64,000 bases of DNA, taken from the NCBI RefSeq assembly GCF_001485495.1, contig NZ_BCNF01000037.1:45472-109471 (forward strand). Direction: 5' to 3'. This stretch comes from Gordonia desulfuricans NBRC 100010. Its GTDB lineage: Bacteria; Actinomycetota; Actinomycetes; Mycobacteriales; Mycobacteriaceae. The notes under the pieces were generated by a model. The model did not search any database and was not told the origin of the DNA. It saw only the letters and a program-made list of their open reading frames with translations. The translations under genes and the position numbers were made by a program. Of the stretch, positions 19,932 through 28,320 are shown in pieces; within the stretch, counting starts at the first letter, position 1, and each line of letters begins with the position of its first letter.

Positions 19932-20615
19932 TCATTCGGTCTGGGCACCCTCCCGCTCCTGCCAGGTGCACAGACAGATCTCGTTGCCCTCGGCGTCGGC
20001 GAGCACCCAGAACTCGGGGGCGTGCTCGTCGGTGACCAGTCGACCGCCGGCGTCGAGGGCCGCGGCCATCCGGTCGGCGACCACGTCGTGCGGCAACCAG
20101 AGGTCGACGTGCATCCGGCTGCGTTGTGACCGTGGGGAATCCATCTGCTGAAACCACACCGGTGGGAGCAGTCCGTCGGGGTCTGTGAGGTCGGCGAGGG
20201 TGTGCTCGGGGTCGTCGCGGTAGCCGAGCACCGCACGCCAGAATGGACGGATCGCCTCGAGGTCGAGGGCGTCGATCGCGAGGTCGAACCGGGCGGGCGG
20301 CGCGGCGAGTGGCGACAAGTCCATCTCGGCGGCGATGTCGGCGATGGCACCGGCCAACGCGACGTCGGCCGCGGTGATCCGATGTGAACTGTGCGTACTC
20401 AACGTGAGATGCACTGAGCCGTAATGCAGATCAATGTCGGGGTGATGATTCGCCGCCTCGGCCGCGTCGATGATGCGGGCGACGAATCGACCACCGGTCA
20501 CCATGTTCGACGTGGCGTAGGCCGCCTGCAGGGCGTCCCCGATGACGCGCCACGGATCGGCGACGGCGGCGGTGACCTCGGCGGCGGTGAGGGGTGTGCG
20601 TGGGGTTTCGGTCAT
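19932..20615 (-). CDS. Pterin carbinolamine dehydratase-VOC fusion protein
   Basis: 227 residues. The N-terminal domain (about 1-100) matches the complete 4a-carbinolamine dehydratase signature: E, three residues, HHP, then Y, H and D at canonical spacing in the HHPDIDLHYGSVHLTLSTH region. From about residue 105 follows a VOC/glyoxalase-like domain (IRPFWRAVLGYRDDPE, PPVWFQQMD, MHVDLWLP, EICLCTW). Fusions of this kind are common in actinobacteria but their reaction is not settled; pterin recycling or a small-molecule lyase are options. A decayed paralogue lies at 29122-29761. Confidence 0.85.
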   Translation of the reverse strand: MTETPRTPLTAAEVTAAVADPWRVIGDALQAAYATSNMVTGGRFVARIIDAAEAANHHPDIDLHYGSVHLTLSTHSSHRITAADVALAGAIADIAAEMDLSPLAAPPARFDLAIDALDLEAIRPFWRAVLGYRDDPEHTLADLTDPDGLLPPVWFQQMDSPRSQRSRMHVDLWLPHDVVADRMAAALDAGGRLVTDEHAPEFWVLADAEGNEICLCTWQEREGAQTE

Positions 20616-20677
20616 GACCCGACGATACGACCCGCAATCGCGTGTGACGCGCGGATATCGCTACTATCCTGGGCGCC

Positions 20678-21262
20678 ATGCTGATACCGGCACGGCTGAC
20701 GGGACGCATCGTCGACGGCGAGGTGGATCTGGCCTTTCGACGATGGACGTCGCCGCGCGTCGCAGCGGGTTCGCGGTTCATCAGCAACGAGATCGTCGTC
20801 GAGGTGACCTCGGTCGAGGAGATCACCCTCGCCGACATCACCGACGACGACGCCCGCCGTGCCGGTTTCGATTCCGTGGCCGATGCCGGTAAGGCGTTGC
20901 GTCGCAACGAAGCTCCCGTCTTCCGGATCGGACTGAGATATGCCGGACCGGACCTCCGCATCGCACTGCGTAACGACGCCACGCTCTCCGACGACGACCT
21001 CACCGACCTGCAACGACGACTCGATCGCCTCGACGCCCACTCCACGCACGGCCCGTGGACGCGAGAAGTGTTGTCCCTCATCGGCCGTCGTCCCGCGGTG
21101 GTCTCCACCGAGTTGGCCGCCGAGATCGGACGACCACGGCCCGAGTTCAAGCTCGACGTCCGGAAACTCAAGAAGCTCGGGCTGACCCACAGCCTCGACG
21201 TCGGATACGAATTGTCGCCGCGGGGCGCGGAGTTCCTCCGCCGCGACGCGCAGGACTCATAA
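20678..21262 (+). CDS. ASCH-domain protein with C-terminal winged helix
   Basis: 194 residues. The N-terminus (MLIPARLTGRIVDGEVDLAFRR) and the following beta-rich stretch to about residue 95 fit the ASCH (PUA-like) fold seen in predicted RNA-binding regulators. Residues 115-185 form a helix-rich domain with RPAVVSTELAAEIG and FKLDVRKLKKLGLTHSL, consistent with a winged helix. A TACTAT -10 box ends 10 nt before ATG 20678. Function unknown; it may bind tRNA or DNA. Confidence 0.7.
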   Translation: MLIPARLTGRIVDGEVDLAFRRWTSPRVAAGSRFISNEIVVEVTSVEEITLADITDDDARRAGFDSVADAGKALRRNEAPVFRIGLRYAGPDLRIALRNDATLSDDDLTDLQRRLDRLDAHSTHGPWTREVLSLIGRRPAVVSTELAAEIGRPRPEFKLDVRKLKKLGLTHSLDVGYELSPRGAEFLRRDAQDS

Positions 21263-21269
21263 TCGATCC

Positions 21270-21686
21270 ATGCCCTCGCGTCCGCCTGCGCGTCACCTGC
21301 TCCGTGCGAAGGAACTGGTCGACACCCGATTCGCCGAACCACGCGGCGGATGGAACGAGCCGCGGCGATGCTGCGCGGCACCGACCGCAGCGTCGCCGAC
21401 ATCTGCGCGGCGGTCGGATTGACCAGCGTCGGGTCGTTCACCACCGGTATTCGGTCGGGCCTTCGGCACATCTCCCACCGAACACCGAGAGTCGTTCCCA
21501 CCCGCAGCCACCTACGCTCGCCTCCCGGCGTGCGTACCGCGCGTCTACGGCCGGCCGGCGGCGACCTCGCGAACCGAGGGCATTGCGCAGACCAACACGG
21601 CACACGAGAAGCAGACCCACGCCGTCGGTGCTGCGGCCCGCGCCGAGGGTTTGGCCGCAACATGCGGAGTGATCGACTCGGTGTGA
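21270..21686 (+). pseudogene. Decayed AraC-family regulator
   Basis: Three collinear fragments of one AraC-type regulator. ATG 21270 begins a first HTH start (RHLLRAKELVDTRFAEP). About 36 residues are then missing, and the second HTH (ERAAAMLRGTDRSVADIC, VGLTSVGSFTT) is in another frame. After about 21450 the original frame returns with FGTSPTEH and a C-terminal tail to a TGA at 21684. An internal deletion that is not a multiple of three plus a later 1-nt shift explain this. It cannot make an intact regulator. Confidence 0.75.
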
Positions 21687-21743
21687 CGGCAAGCGCGAGC
21701 GCTCACCGAGTCGACCACCGCAGTCCGGTATCGTGAGCCGACG

Positions 21744-22424
21744 ATGTCCAGCGATGTGACCAGCCCCGATGATCGACCTGCAAAGAGTGTCGATCAACTC
21801 AGCGAGAAGGGGCGCCGCACACGCGATCGACTGCTCGATGCAGCTCGCGTCGTCTTCGAGCGCGACGGATTCATCGATTCCCGGGTTGCCGACATCGTCA
21901 AAGAAGCCGGCGCCGCATACGGCACCTTTTACACCTATTTCCCCTCCAAAGAGGCAGCCTTTCTGGCAGTGATCGAGACCCAGCAGGATGCGATCAAAGA
22001 AGCTGCCCGTCAACACGAGGCCGGAGTCGAGCGCCTCAACGCCCGCGATGTGGTCGAGGCCTCCAACCGCGCCTACCTCGAGGGCTACGGCAAACATTGG
22101 CGCCTGATGGAAGCGTGGTCGGTGGCCGCCGCTGTTGATCCCGAGATCGGCGGGCTACTCGAGGAGCTGATTCACTTCAACATCGAGCGAACCGAACGCT
22201 CACTGTTGCGGCTCCAGCAGCGCGGCGACATCTCGACAGACATCGATCCCCACTACGCCGCGCGCGCTCTCAACGCCATGGTGATGCAGTTCTCCATCCG
22301 TATCTTCCGCGACAACCCAGAGGGTGTCGACATCGACACCGCAGTACGCACCATCACCAACATCTGGTGTCAGGGCATTGGGCTCGGCGAGGATGCCCCG
22401 GCGTTCGACGCCACACACCCCTGA
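21744..22424 (+). CDS. TetR-family regulator of the CoA-ester operon
   Basis: 226 residues. The N-terminal HTH (about 22-70) shows RDRLLDAARVVFERDGF and GAAYGTFYTYFPSKEAAF; the rest is a helical ligand domain. A TATCGT box ends 9 nt before ATG 21744. It lies directly upstream of, and in the same direction as, the ketosynthase operon, whose promoter contains a palindrome. It is likely a repressor released by an acyl-CoA intermediate, as for other TetR regulators beside CoA-ester genes; the ligand is not known. Confidence 0.85.
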   Translation: MSSDVTSPDDRPAKSVDQLSEKGRRTRDRLLDAARVVFERDGFIDSRVADIVKEAGAAYGTFYTYFPSKEAAFLAVIETQQDAIKEAARQHEAGVERLNARDVVEASNRAYLEGYGKHWRLMEAWSVAAAVDPEIGGLLEELIHFNIERTERSLLRLQQRGDISTDIDPHYAARALNAMVMQFSIRIFRDNPEGVDIDTAVRTITNIWCQGIGLGEDAPAFDATHP

Positions 22425-22538
22425 CCGAGATTCACCCCGCGCTCCCCCACCGATAACCACCGCCGCGCCCTGGTGCTCCAGCCGACCGCCCGGGGCTTGT
22501 CTGCGCCCGCATCCGCGTCCACATCCGCAGACTTGATA

Positions 22539-22568
22539 TTGACATCAATGTCATATTCTCGCTAGATT
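22539..22568 (+). promoter_or_regulatory. Promoter and palindromic operator of the CoA-ester operon
   Basis: TTGACA at 22539, 18 nt, then TAGATT at 22563 form a sigma-70-like promoter in a locally AT-rich 60 bp. The palindrome TGACAT CA ATGTCA (22540-22553) overlaps the -35 box. A TetR dimer bound there would block polymerase. The predicted transcript has a leader of about 45 nt before ATG 22618. Confidence 0.55.
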
Positions 22569-22617
22569 TCATGTGCCCGCCGTCACATAGCGGTGGCACT
22601 GGCGAGAGGACTCCGAC

Positions 22618-23832
22618 ATGACAACCGTCGCGATCACCGGACAGGGCGTGATCTCCAGCCTCGGCCTGACCATCCCCGACTTCTGCGCCGGTCTGGACAA
22701 AGCCACCGTGGCAGTCGAAGCCACGCCATGGTCGGCAGAGACCGGAGGTCATCTCTACTACTCCCCGGTCACCGGATTCGACCCGACTCACTGGCTCGAT
22801 GAACGCACCGAACGCGGCAGCGACAGATTCGCCCAGTACGCCGTGGCCGCCGCCGCCGAGGCCGTCGCAGATTGCGGGATCGGCCAGCTCGACCCACTTC
22901 GCACCGCCGTGGTCATGGGTACCTCGATGGCGGGAGCAGCAACTCTCGCCGGAGCCCAAGAGGCTTATGACGCAGGCGGTTACGGCTCGGTACCCAAAAA
23001 GCTACAGATGATGGCGTGGCCCAACATGGCGGCCGGACACATCGCGCTGCGCTGGAATCTTCATGGCCCGTTGCTGACGATCTCAACCGCATGCGCATCG
23101 TCGCTGGACGCGATCGGTATTGCCGCACGCATGATCGCCAGCGGCCAGGCCGATGTGGCGATCGCCGGCGGAACCGACAACGGTGGCGTCAAGATCAGCA
23201 GCCTCGGCGCCGCCCGGTACGGCATGTCACCCACCGACATCGACAACCCGCACGAGATCTGCCGCCCATTCGACCGTAATCGCAAGGGGGTCATGGGAGG
23301 CGACGGTGCGGGCGTAGTGATCCTCGAGCGCGCCGAACACGCCCGCGCTCGCGGTGCCCGCATCGACGGAATCGTCCGCGGTTATGGTTCGCTGTCCGAC
23401 GGCTATCACCCCTCCTCCCCCGATCCGTCTGCGCGCTGGGAAATAGCGGCAATGCAGGCGGCCCAAACCGATGCCGGGCTCCACCCCGGCGAGATCGGCG
23501 CGGTCGTGGCACACGGCACTGGAACGCCCGTCGGCGACGCCGCCGAGATCTTGGCCATCAACACCGTTTTCGGCGAGTCAGTGTGTGCCACATCCATCAA
23601 AGGTCATGTCGGGCATACGGCCGGGGCAGCCGGAGTGATGGGCGTCATCACCGGTCTGCACACCCTCGCGACCCGAGCCCTCCCGCCGACCGCCTCGACC
23701 ACCGATCTCGAACCCGACATCCAGTTTCGTGTTCCGCTCGGCTCCCCGGGCTCAGTCGATCTCGACGCCTTTCAGGTGAATGCCTTCGGCTTCGCCGGCC
23801 AAAACGCCTCGCTGGTCATCAGCCGAGACTGA
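22618..23832 (+). CDS. Beta-ketoacyl synthase, KAS II type, stand-alone
   Basis: 404-residue thiolase-fold condensing enzyme. The complete KAS set is present: Cys159 in STACASS, His299 in HGTGTPVGD, Lys328 and His333 in KGHVGHTAG with FabF spacing. The C-terminal glycine loop reads NAFGFAGQNA instead of the usual NSFGFGGTNA. No acyl carrier protein, acyltransferase or dehydratase gene is nearby; all neighbours act on CoA esters. It may condense acyl-CoA units or run the reverse cleavage. First gene of the operon, preceded by GAGAGGA. Confidence 0.85.
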   Translation: MTTVAITGQGVISSLGLTIPDFCAGLDKATVAVEATPWSAETGGHLYYSPVTGFDPTHWLDERTERGSDRFAQYAVAAAAEAVADCGIGQLDPLRTAVVMGTSMAGAATLAGAQEAYDAGGYGSVPKKLQMMAWPNMAAGHIALRWNLHGPLLTISTACASSLDAIGIAARMIASGQADVAIAGGTDNGGVKISSLGAARYGMSPTDIDNPHEICRPFDRNRKGVMGGDGAGVVILERAEHARARGARIDGIVRGYGSLSDGYHPSSPDPSARWEIAAMQAAQTDAGLHPGEIGAVVAHGTGTPVGDAAEILAINTVFGESVCATSIKGHVGHTAGAAGVMGVITGLHTLATRALPPTASTTDLEPDIQFRVPLGSPGSVDLDAFQVNAFGFAGQNASLVISRD

Positions 23833-23865
23833 AGAACTCGGCGACACCCACCGAAAGGACCACTC

Positions 23866-25440
23866 ATGCCCGGATTTGCGTTCACCGACAACCTCGGCGC
23901 GATCACCGACTTCGGACTCCACTTCCGCCCCGACGAGCCGGCACTGATCCAACACGACCGTACCTTCACCTATCGTGAACTCGACGAGCGAATCAATCGG
24001 GTGGCGTGCGGGCTTCTCGCCGCCGGGATTCACGCCGGCGACCGAGTACTCATCTTGTGGGAGAACGATATCCGGTTTGTCGAGGCCACCTTGGGAACAA
24101 TCCGTGCCGGTGCCGTTGCCGTCCCGGTGAATCCCAACCTCACCGAAGCGATGCACCGAATGCATCTCAACGACAGCGGCGCCGTCGCCGTCCTTGCCGG
24201 CACCACCGCCGCAGCCCACGCCGCATGTTTTGCCGACGATGAACGCGTAATACTGGCGGTCACGGCGGATGGATCTCAATCACACATGGTCGAACACGAG
24301 GCATGGCTGGCGTCGTCGCCGGCCCAGCGACCCGAGATGAGTTCACACCCTGAGGAACTGGCCTGGGCGCCCTACACCTCCGGGACCACCGGCACCCCCA
24401 AAGGTGTCAAACTTGCCCACCAGATGCTGTTGCGCGATGCCCAACTACTCAGTCAGAACTGCTATCTCAATCCCTCGGATCGAGTCGTCCTGGCAGCCCC
24501 GCTGTTCCATATGAACGCCGCAGCATGTGGGATTCTGCCGATGCTCTTTGTCGGCGGTTCTGTGTATATCCTGCCCTCCTTCGAGCCCGCTACCGTGCTG
24601 CGCACCTTTGCCGAACAGCGAGCCACTTACTCGTTGGGGGTTCCGGCGATGTTCAAACTCATGTTGTCCCAGCCTGATTCGGAACTCGCACGCGACTACA
24701 GCGCCTTGCGATTGATCTGCTGCGGCTCGGCTCCGATGCCACCGAGCCTGATCGACCGGCTCACCGAGGTCTTCCCCAATGCGCGTTTCGTGGAGGGCTA
24801 TGGGCTCACCGAATGTGGCCCTGCCGCGACGATGAACCCCCTCATCGGTCCTCGCCGAAACGGAAGCATCGGCCGGCCACTGCCTGGATTCGAGGCCCGG
24901 ATCGTCGACTACGACGGGGAAGAGGTAGCCCCCGGCAACACCGGCGAACTGTGGTTGCGCAGCCCGCTGTGTACCACGCTGGGTTACCTGGGACGGCCCG
25001 ATGAGGATGCCCGTAAACGCAAGGCCGACGGCTGGTTCGCCACCGGCGACCTGGCCGTGAGTGATGAAGACGGCTGGCTCTACTTTCGGGGGCGCGCCGA
25101 TGATCGCATGAATGTCGGTGGCGAGAACGTGTATCCGGCCGAGGTCGAGGCGATCCTGACCCGGCATCCACAGGTACGCGATGTCGCGGTTGTCGCCCTG
25201 CCTCATGACACCAAAGGGCAGGTGCCAGTTGCCTTCATCGTTCGTGAGACCGGGTCCGACCTGGATGAGGCGAGCCTCCGCGAGTTCTTCTTTACCGAAG
25301 GTCCTGCATACGCGCACCCGCGGCGGATTCACTTTCTCGACTCACTACCGTTGTCGCCCACCGGCAAGACGGACCGCCGCTCACTGACACGACAAGCCAG
25401 GGACACCACACCGGCCGAGATCTCCGGAGGACCACGATGA
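23866..25440 (+). CDS. AMP-forming acyl-CoA synthetase
   Basis: 524-residue ANL-superfamily ligase. YTSGTTGTPKGV (about residue 166) is the P-loop, YGLTECGPAAT the A5 motif, GWFATGDLA the ribose-binding Asp site, and the C-terminal domain has RADDRMNVGGENVYPAEVE and the catalytic Lys in LSPTGKTDRRS. It activates a free acid with ATP and CoA, the probable entry step of the operon. The stop overlaps the next start (ATGA at 25437-25440). Substrate cannot be fixed from motifs; a medium-length, branched or aromatic acid is possible. Confidence 0.9.
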   Translation: MPGFAFTDNLGAITDFGLHFRPDEPALIQHDRTFTYRELDERINRVACGLLAAGIHAGDRVLILWENDIRFVEATLGTIRAGAVAVPVNPNLTEAMHRMHLNDSGAVAVLAGTTAAAHAACFADDERVILAVTADGSQSHMVEHEAWLASSPAQRPEMSSHPEELAWAPYTSGTTGTPKGVKLAHQMLLRDAQLLSQNCYLNPSDRVVLAAPLFHMNAAACGILPMLFVGGSVYILPSFEPATVLRTFAEQRATYSLGVPAMFKLMLSQPDSELARDYSALRLICCGSAPMPPSLIDRLTEVFPNARFVEGYGLTECGPAATMNPLIGPRRNGSIGRPLPGFEARIVDYDGEEVAPGNTGELWLRSPLCTTLGYLGRPDEDARKRKADGWFATGDLAVSDEDGWLYFRGRADDRMNVGGENVYPAEVEAILTRHPQVRDVAVVALPHDTKGQVPVAFIVRETGSDLDEASLREFFFTEGPAYAHPRRIHFLDSLPLSPTGKTDRRSLTRQARDTTPAEISGGPR

Positions 25441-26252
25441 CCCAACCCCTCGTATCCAACCCGTCGACCGATATCGTCGTCGACGATTGGGAACCGGGCA
25501 TTCGCCGGATCACCATCAACCGAGCTCCTCTGCGCAATGCCTACCGAACCCAGACTGCTATCGAAATAACTTCGGCAATAGCGCAATTCACCACCGATGA
25601 CACCGCACGGGTACTCATCATCACCGGTGCGGGCGGGGCCTTCTGTGCCGGCGGGGATCTCACAAGCACGTATGAGACCGAGCACGCCGCGGCCGTCGAG
25701 TTCGGGCATGGGGTGGTGATTCGAGAAGGTATGCACTCGGTGATCCGAGCCCTGGCGATCTGCGAGAAGCCGGTCATCGCCATGATCAGCGGCCCTGCAG
25801 TTGCCGGCGGTCTGGCCCTGGCGCTGGCGTGCGATATCCGCATCGCCGATGCCACCGCCCGACTCGGCGACACCTCCGGCCGCGTGGGCCTGCTCCCCGA
25901 TGAGGGGGGAGCATGGTTGTTCAGTCACGCCATGGGCACCGACCAGGCACTAAAGATGCTGTGGGGCAACGAGATCTACGATGCACAACAGGCACTCGAG
26001 CTGGGGTTGCTCACCGAGGTCGTCGACGACGCCGCGAGCGCCACCCTCGCACTCGCCCGCAAGTTCGCGGCAACCGCACCACTGACTACCCGAATCGTCA
26101 AGCGGTTGGTGCGCAACGCCGGCGTGCAGACTCTTGATCAATCGCTGCGCGAAGCCGAGTATGCCGTGGAGATCATCAATCACACCGCCGACGTGGCCGA
26201 GGGCATCAGTGCCTTTGTCGGCAAACGTACTCCCAAGTTCAGTGGGCGCTGA
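25437..26252 (+). CDS. Enoyl-CoA hydratase/isomerase family protein (first copy)
   Basis: 271-residue crotonase-fold enzyme. GAGGAFCAGGDL supplies the first oxyanion hole and the CGGDL-type loop, and KPVIAMISGPAVAGGLALALA the second. The position of the usual catalytic acid falls in GRVGLLPDEGGAW, which retains Asp-Glu. Coupled to the ligase by a 4-bp overlap. Likely hydrates an unsaturated acyl-CoA, but crotonases also isomerise or cleave; only about a third similar by eye to the second copy at 27499, so the two probably do different steps. Confidence 0.87.
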   Translation: MTQPLVSNPSTDIVVDDWEPGIRRITINRAPLRNAYRTQTAIEITSAIAQFTTDDTARVLIITGAGGAFCAGGDLTSTYETEHAAAVEFGHGVVIREGMHSVIRALAICEKPVIAMISGPAVAGGLALALACDIRIADATARLGDTSGRVGLLPDEGGAWLFSHAMGTDQALKMLWGNEIYDAQQALELGLLTEVVDDAASATLALARKFAATAPLTTRIVKRLVRNAGVQTLDQSLREAEYAVEIINHTADVAEGISAFVGKRTPKFSGR

Positions 26253-26255
26253 GAG

Positions 26256-27431
26256 ATGAGCACCGACGTACCGCCGACAATTGATGAGACTCGATACGCC
26301 GCCCCCATGACAGGACCACTATCCGGGGTATCGATCCTCGACATGTCTCGACTGGCACCCGGCCCCTATGCGACGATGCTGCTCGCCGATCTCGGCGCCG
26401 AGGTGACCGTCGTGGGCGGCGGTCGGGCAGGGCTACCACTGGATGCGGTGTCCCGGGGCAAGCGGTTTATCTCGTTGGATCTCAAATCTACTGCTGGCCA
26501 ACAGGCATTGCATCGGCTGGCCGCCGAATCCGATGTCTTTGTCGAGAGCTTTCGCCCCGGTGTCGCCGCAAGACTCGGGGCAGGCTATGACGATCTGCGC
26601 GGTATCAGACCCGACCTGATCTACTGTTCCCTGACCGGATACGGCCAGGACGGACCAATGCGGAACGCGGCCGGCCACGACATCAATTACCTTGCGATGA
26701 GCGGAATGTTGGCAATGTTGGGGCCCACCGATGGTCCGCCGAGCATCCCACTGAACCTGGTGGCAGACTTCGCCGGAGGCTCTCTCGTGGCGGCAATGGC
26801 CATCGTTGCCGCGCTCTTCGAGCGCACCCGCTCCGGGGCCGGCCAATACCTCGATGTGGCGATGGTGGACGGGGCAGTGTCGCTGATGTCCATGCACCGC
26901 CAGATGTGGGGAACCTCGGCCGCCCCCAGCCGCGGGGAGAGCGTATTAGCCGGAGCCGCACCGTTTTACCGGTGTTATGAAACCTCCGACGGCCGATACA
27001 TGGCCGTCGGCGCGCTGGAACCGCAATTCTTTGCAGCACTGTGGTCAACGCTCGGGCTCGGTGCGGTGCCACCCCAGTATCCACGCACCGCCTGGCCGCG
27101 GATCGCGGCCGACCTCACCGCGGTATTCGCCTCGCGCACCCGTGCGGAATGGACCGAGGTCTTCGCCGGAGTGGATGCTTGTGTCTCCCCGGTCCTCGAC
27201 CCCGACGAGGTGTCCGCCGATTCTCATATCCGGTACCGGCACAGCTTCACCTATGACTCTGCTGCTCCGGCGATCCCCCGGCTCTCGCGTACTCCCGTGC
27301 GAGCCGGTGCCACTGATCGCACCGACCAGACTGAGGCTGTGTTGTCGGGAGCAGGCATGACAGCAGAACAGATCTCGGCCGCGCACGACACCACCGAACC
27401 GACCGGGCTGACCGGCTGGCCGGATATGTGA
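26256..27431 (+). CDS. Alpha-methylacyl-CoA racemase-like CaiB/BaiF protein
   Basis: 391-residue class III CoA-transferase fold. GHDINYLAMSG (His141), LVADFAGG (Asp171) and VGALEPQFFAAL (Glu255) match the catalytic His126, Asp156 and Glu241 of mycobacterial alpha-methylacyl-CoA racemase with nearly equal spacing. This favours 2-methylacyl-CoA racemisation over CoA transfer. ATG 26256 follows the preceding stop by 3 bp; an inner ATG at 26307 gives numbering closer to the racemase and is possible. It implies the pathway meets a 2-methyl-branched intermediate. Confidence 0.8.
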   Translation: MSTDVPPTIDETRYAAPMTGPLSGVSILDMSRLAPGPYATMLLADLGAEVTVVGGGRAGLPLDAVSRGKRFISLDLKSTAGQQALHRLAAESDVFVESFRPGVAARLGAGYDDLRGIRPDLIYCSLTGYGQDGPMRNAAGHDINYLAMSGMLAMLGPTDGPPSIPLNLVADFAGGSLVAAMAIVAALFERTRSGAGQYLDVAMVDGAVSLMSMHRQMWGTSAAPSRGESVLAGAAPFYRCYETSDGRYMAVGALEPQFFAALWSTLGLGAVPPQYPRTAWPRIAADLTAVFASRTRAEWTEVFAGVDACVSPVLDPDEVSADSHIRYRHSFTYDSAAPAIPRLSRTPVRAGATDRTDQTEAVLSGAGMTAEQISAAHDTTEPTGLTGWPDM

Positions 27432-27498
27432 AGCCCCGCCATGTCTACGCCACCGATCACGCGCCGTCTGCGGCGCCCCAACTCATCAGGAGACAGTA

Positions 27499-28275
27499 AT
27501 GAACGAAGTGACGCTCGCCAGGAGCGGCGCAATCGCCACGGTGACCCTCAACCGTCCCGAGGCGATGAACGCGATGAACGACGCCCTCCTCGACCAGCTC
27601 GTGGAAACCCTTGAGTCGCTGGACGGCGACGAGTCAACCCGGGTCGTCGTCATCCGCGGGGCAGGCCGCGCCTTCTGCGCGGGTGGTGATCTCACCGTTG
27701 ATCACACCGGGCTCACCCCTGCGGTGGCCGAAAGCCGTCTGCGCGCGCACGTCCGGGCGGCAGAGATCCTGCGCGCAGGTCACATGGTGAGTATCGCTGC
27801 GGTCGACGGCGCGGCCGCAGGTGCGGGCTTTGCACTCGCCGCCGCGTGCGATCTCCGGGTGATCTCCGAATCGGCGGTCTTTCGCGCCGCATTTCTCACC
27901 GCGGCCATGAGCGGTGACTTCGGGTTGTCATGGTCGTTGACCCGACTCATCGGGTCGGCCCGCGCCCATGAAGTCTTGTTGCTCAACGAGAGAATCACCG
28001 CCGCTCGGGCCGTCGAGATCGGCCTGGCATCGCAGAGCGTCGTCGCCGCAGAGTTCGAGTCGCACCTCGACGCCATGGCCCAGCGATTGGCCGCCGGCCC
28101 GCCTCTTGCCCTCGCCGCGATCAAAGCCAACCTCAATGACGCCACAGAACTCTCCTTCACCGAATGCCTTCGCACAGAATGCCGTCGACATGTGGCGACC
28201 GGCCTCAGCGCCGATGCCACCGAGGCCGGCCACGCATTCTTGGAGAAGCGTCAACCCCGGTTCGTCGGCCGCTGA
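27499..28275 (+). CDS. Enoyl-CoA hydratase/isomerase family protein (second copy)
   Basis: 258-residue crotonase-fold protein. GAGRAFCAGGDLTVD is the first oxyanion segment; SIAAVDGAAAGAGFALAAA the second. At the catalytic-acid region it reads FLTAAMSGDFGLSWSL, lacking the usual Glu of EVxLG, so simple hydratase activity is doubtful and it may be an isomerase, thioesterase-like or cleaving member. CAGGAGACAG precedes ATG 27499. The 67-bp gap after the racemase gene is the longest in the operon. Confidence 0.83.
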   Translation: MNEVTLARSGAIATVTLNRPEAMNAMNDALLDQLVETLESLDGDESTRVVVIRGAGRAFCAGGDLTVDHTGLTPAVAESRLRAHVRAAEILRAGHMVSIAAVDGAAAGAGFALAAACDLRVISESAVFRAAFLTAAMSGDFGLSWSLTRLIGSARAHEVLLLNERITAARAVEIGLASQSVVAAEFESHLDAMAQRLAAGPPLALAAIKANLNDATELSFTECLRTECRRHVATGLSADATEAGHAFLEKRQPRFVGR

Positions 28276-28320
28276 CGAGCCCGCAACTACACCTCCACCA
28301 CTCAATGATCAGGAGAATCC

